From Chloroflexota bacterium (GTDB taxonomy: Bacteria > Chloroflexota > UBA6077 > CF-72), in the NCBI GenBank assembly GCA_019242065.1, contig JAFAWJ010000313.1, forward strand, positions 1 through 5,628: 5,628 nucleotides of DNA, given 5' to 3'. The first letter of the stretch is position 1; each line of letters opens with the position of its first letter. The notes under the pieces were generated by a model, which made no database searches, was not told the origin of the DNA, and worked only from the letters and a program-made list of their open reading frames with translations. Positions 5,145 to 5,628 of the stretch are shown piece after piece. Position numbers and translations under genes: made by a program.

Positions 5145-5628
5145 GTGCAAATAGCAGAGGTGGTCGGAGTGTACGACCTCGACCAGCGGCTCGCGCACGA
5201 GCGTGCGGAGGCGGCCAACGTGGAGCGGGTGTACGCCAGCTGGCAGGATGTGCTGAGCGACCCGGATGTGCAGTGCGTCGGCGTCCTGCTGCCGCACGAT
5301 GTACATGAGCAGTACGCCACCGAGGCGCTCCAGGCCGGCAAGCACGTCGTGTGCGAAAAGCCACCACTCGCGCCGACGTTGCCCGAGGGCAACCGCATGC
5401 TGGCGGTCGCCGCGCGATGTGAGCGCAAGCTCCTGCGGGTGCACAACCGGGTGTACAGCCCGGCAGTAGAAAAGATGCCTGAAATTCTGTTGGGCGACGG
5501 TATCGGCGAGGTGTTCCTGGCCCAGACCACCGGCTTCGAAGCGCCGCCCACCGTCCAGACGTGGCTGGCCACCCCGGAAATGACCTGCACGTTCGGGATC
5601 GCCCACGGACCGCTGGACCACTCCATCA
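5145..5628 (+). CDS. Gfo/Idh/MocA-like oxidoreductase, N-terminal motif absent (partial, runs off window)
   Basis: From GTG at 5145, with GGGGGA at 5131-5136 eight bases upstream, 161 residues are readable before the edge. They align with the family from its second strand onward: EVVGVYD at 5-11, YASWQDVLSDPDV at 30-42, LPHDVHEQYATEALQAGKHVVCEKP with the lysine motif EKP at 71-73, HNRVYSPA at 100-107 and GDGIGEVF at 117-124. The first strand and the glycine-rich NAD(P) loop that should precede this are missing, and the other two forward frames do not contain them. The open stretch upstream reads TAGVSTNWVPSGEKV, at best a very divergent version. The usual GGG..D.G.H catalytic region appears here as TCTFGIAHGPLDHS (147-160), also atypical. 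It could be a divergent relative, a decaying duplicate, or the product of an assembly or cloning error. Membership of the family is firm; function is doubtful. Confidence 0.7.
   Translation, partial: MQIAEVVGVYDLDQRLAHERAEAANVERVYASWQDVLSDPDVQCVGVLLPHDVHEQYATEALQAGKHVVCEKPPLAPTLPEGNRMLAVAARCERKLLRVHNRVYSPAVEKMPEILLGDGIGEVFLAQTTGFEAPPTVQTWLATPEMTCTFGIAHGPLDHSI

Noticed and set aside
4229..5626. Minus-strand open frame (465 codons) opposite both Gfo/Idh genes
   Set aside because: Composition and lack of motifs mark it as a shadow; the plus-strand frames carry clear family motifs.
1..5628. CRISPR arrays, tRNA/rRNA genes, insertion sequences or transposase remnants
   Set aside because: No regularly spaced repeats, no cloverleaf or rRNA-like sequence and no transposase motifs were found on reading either strand.

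Overview
This is a GC-rich bacterial window. It holds one gene leaving on the minus strand at the left edge and a run of six plus-strand genes, the last cut by the right edge. Strong G/C preference at third codon positions, a TTG and a GTG start, and a mix of good Shine-Dalgarno sites with starts that lack one would suit a high-GC soil or water bacterium of the Chloroflexota or Actinomycetota type. This placement is a weak inference; no marker gene is present.

Layout. Positions 1-521 (minus) encode the N-terminal 173 residues of a protein joining an XRE-type helix-turn-helix DNA-binding domain to a VIT domain, a combination I consider unusual. A 132-bp divergent intergenic region (522-653) follows. 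It holds two perfect inverted repeats whose six-base spacers coincide with a plausible -10 and -35 of the minus-strand gene. From 654 the plus strand carries: a zinc-dependent MetE-like (cobalamin-independent methionine synthase II family) protein with all four expected zinc ligands; a classical short-chain dehydrogenase/reductase (SDR); an acyl-CoA dehydrogenase with its catalytic glutamate; a 55-residue helical protein of unknown function; a Gfo/Idh/MocA oxidoreductase; and a second, partial Gfo/Idh/MocA-like gene whose coding frame shows no recognisable glycine-rich nucleotide-binding motif.

How they may work together. The first three metabolic genes are separated by only 24 and 18 bases and look like one operon. 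A thiol- or methyl-transferring zinc enzyme, an NAD(P)-dependent alcohol/ketone oxidoreductase and a flavin acyl-CoA dehydrogenase could be successive steps in breaking down an organic acid, ether or thiol-conjugated compound, but the substrate cannot be read from sequence. The two Gfo/Idh-type genes probably act on a sugar, polyol or similar hydroxy compound and may form a downstream extension of the operon or a separate unit. The divergent HTH-VIT protein is a candidate local regulator, mainly because of its position and the symmetric sites in the shared promoter region.

The most notable items are the HTH-VIT fusion, the promoter-embedded inverted repeats, the start region of the 55-residue gene (a -10-like box 6 nt before ATG plus an 8-bp inverted repeat overlapping the start codon), and the missing nucleotide-binding motif of the last gene.
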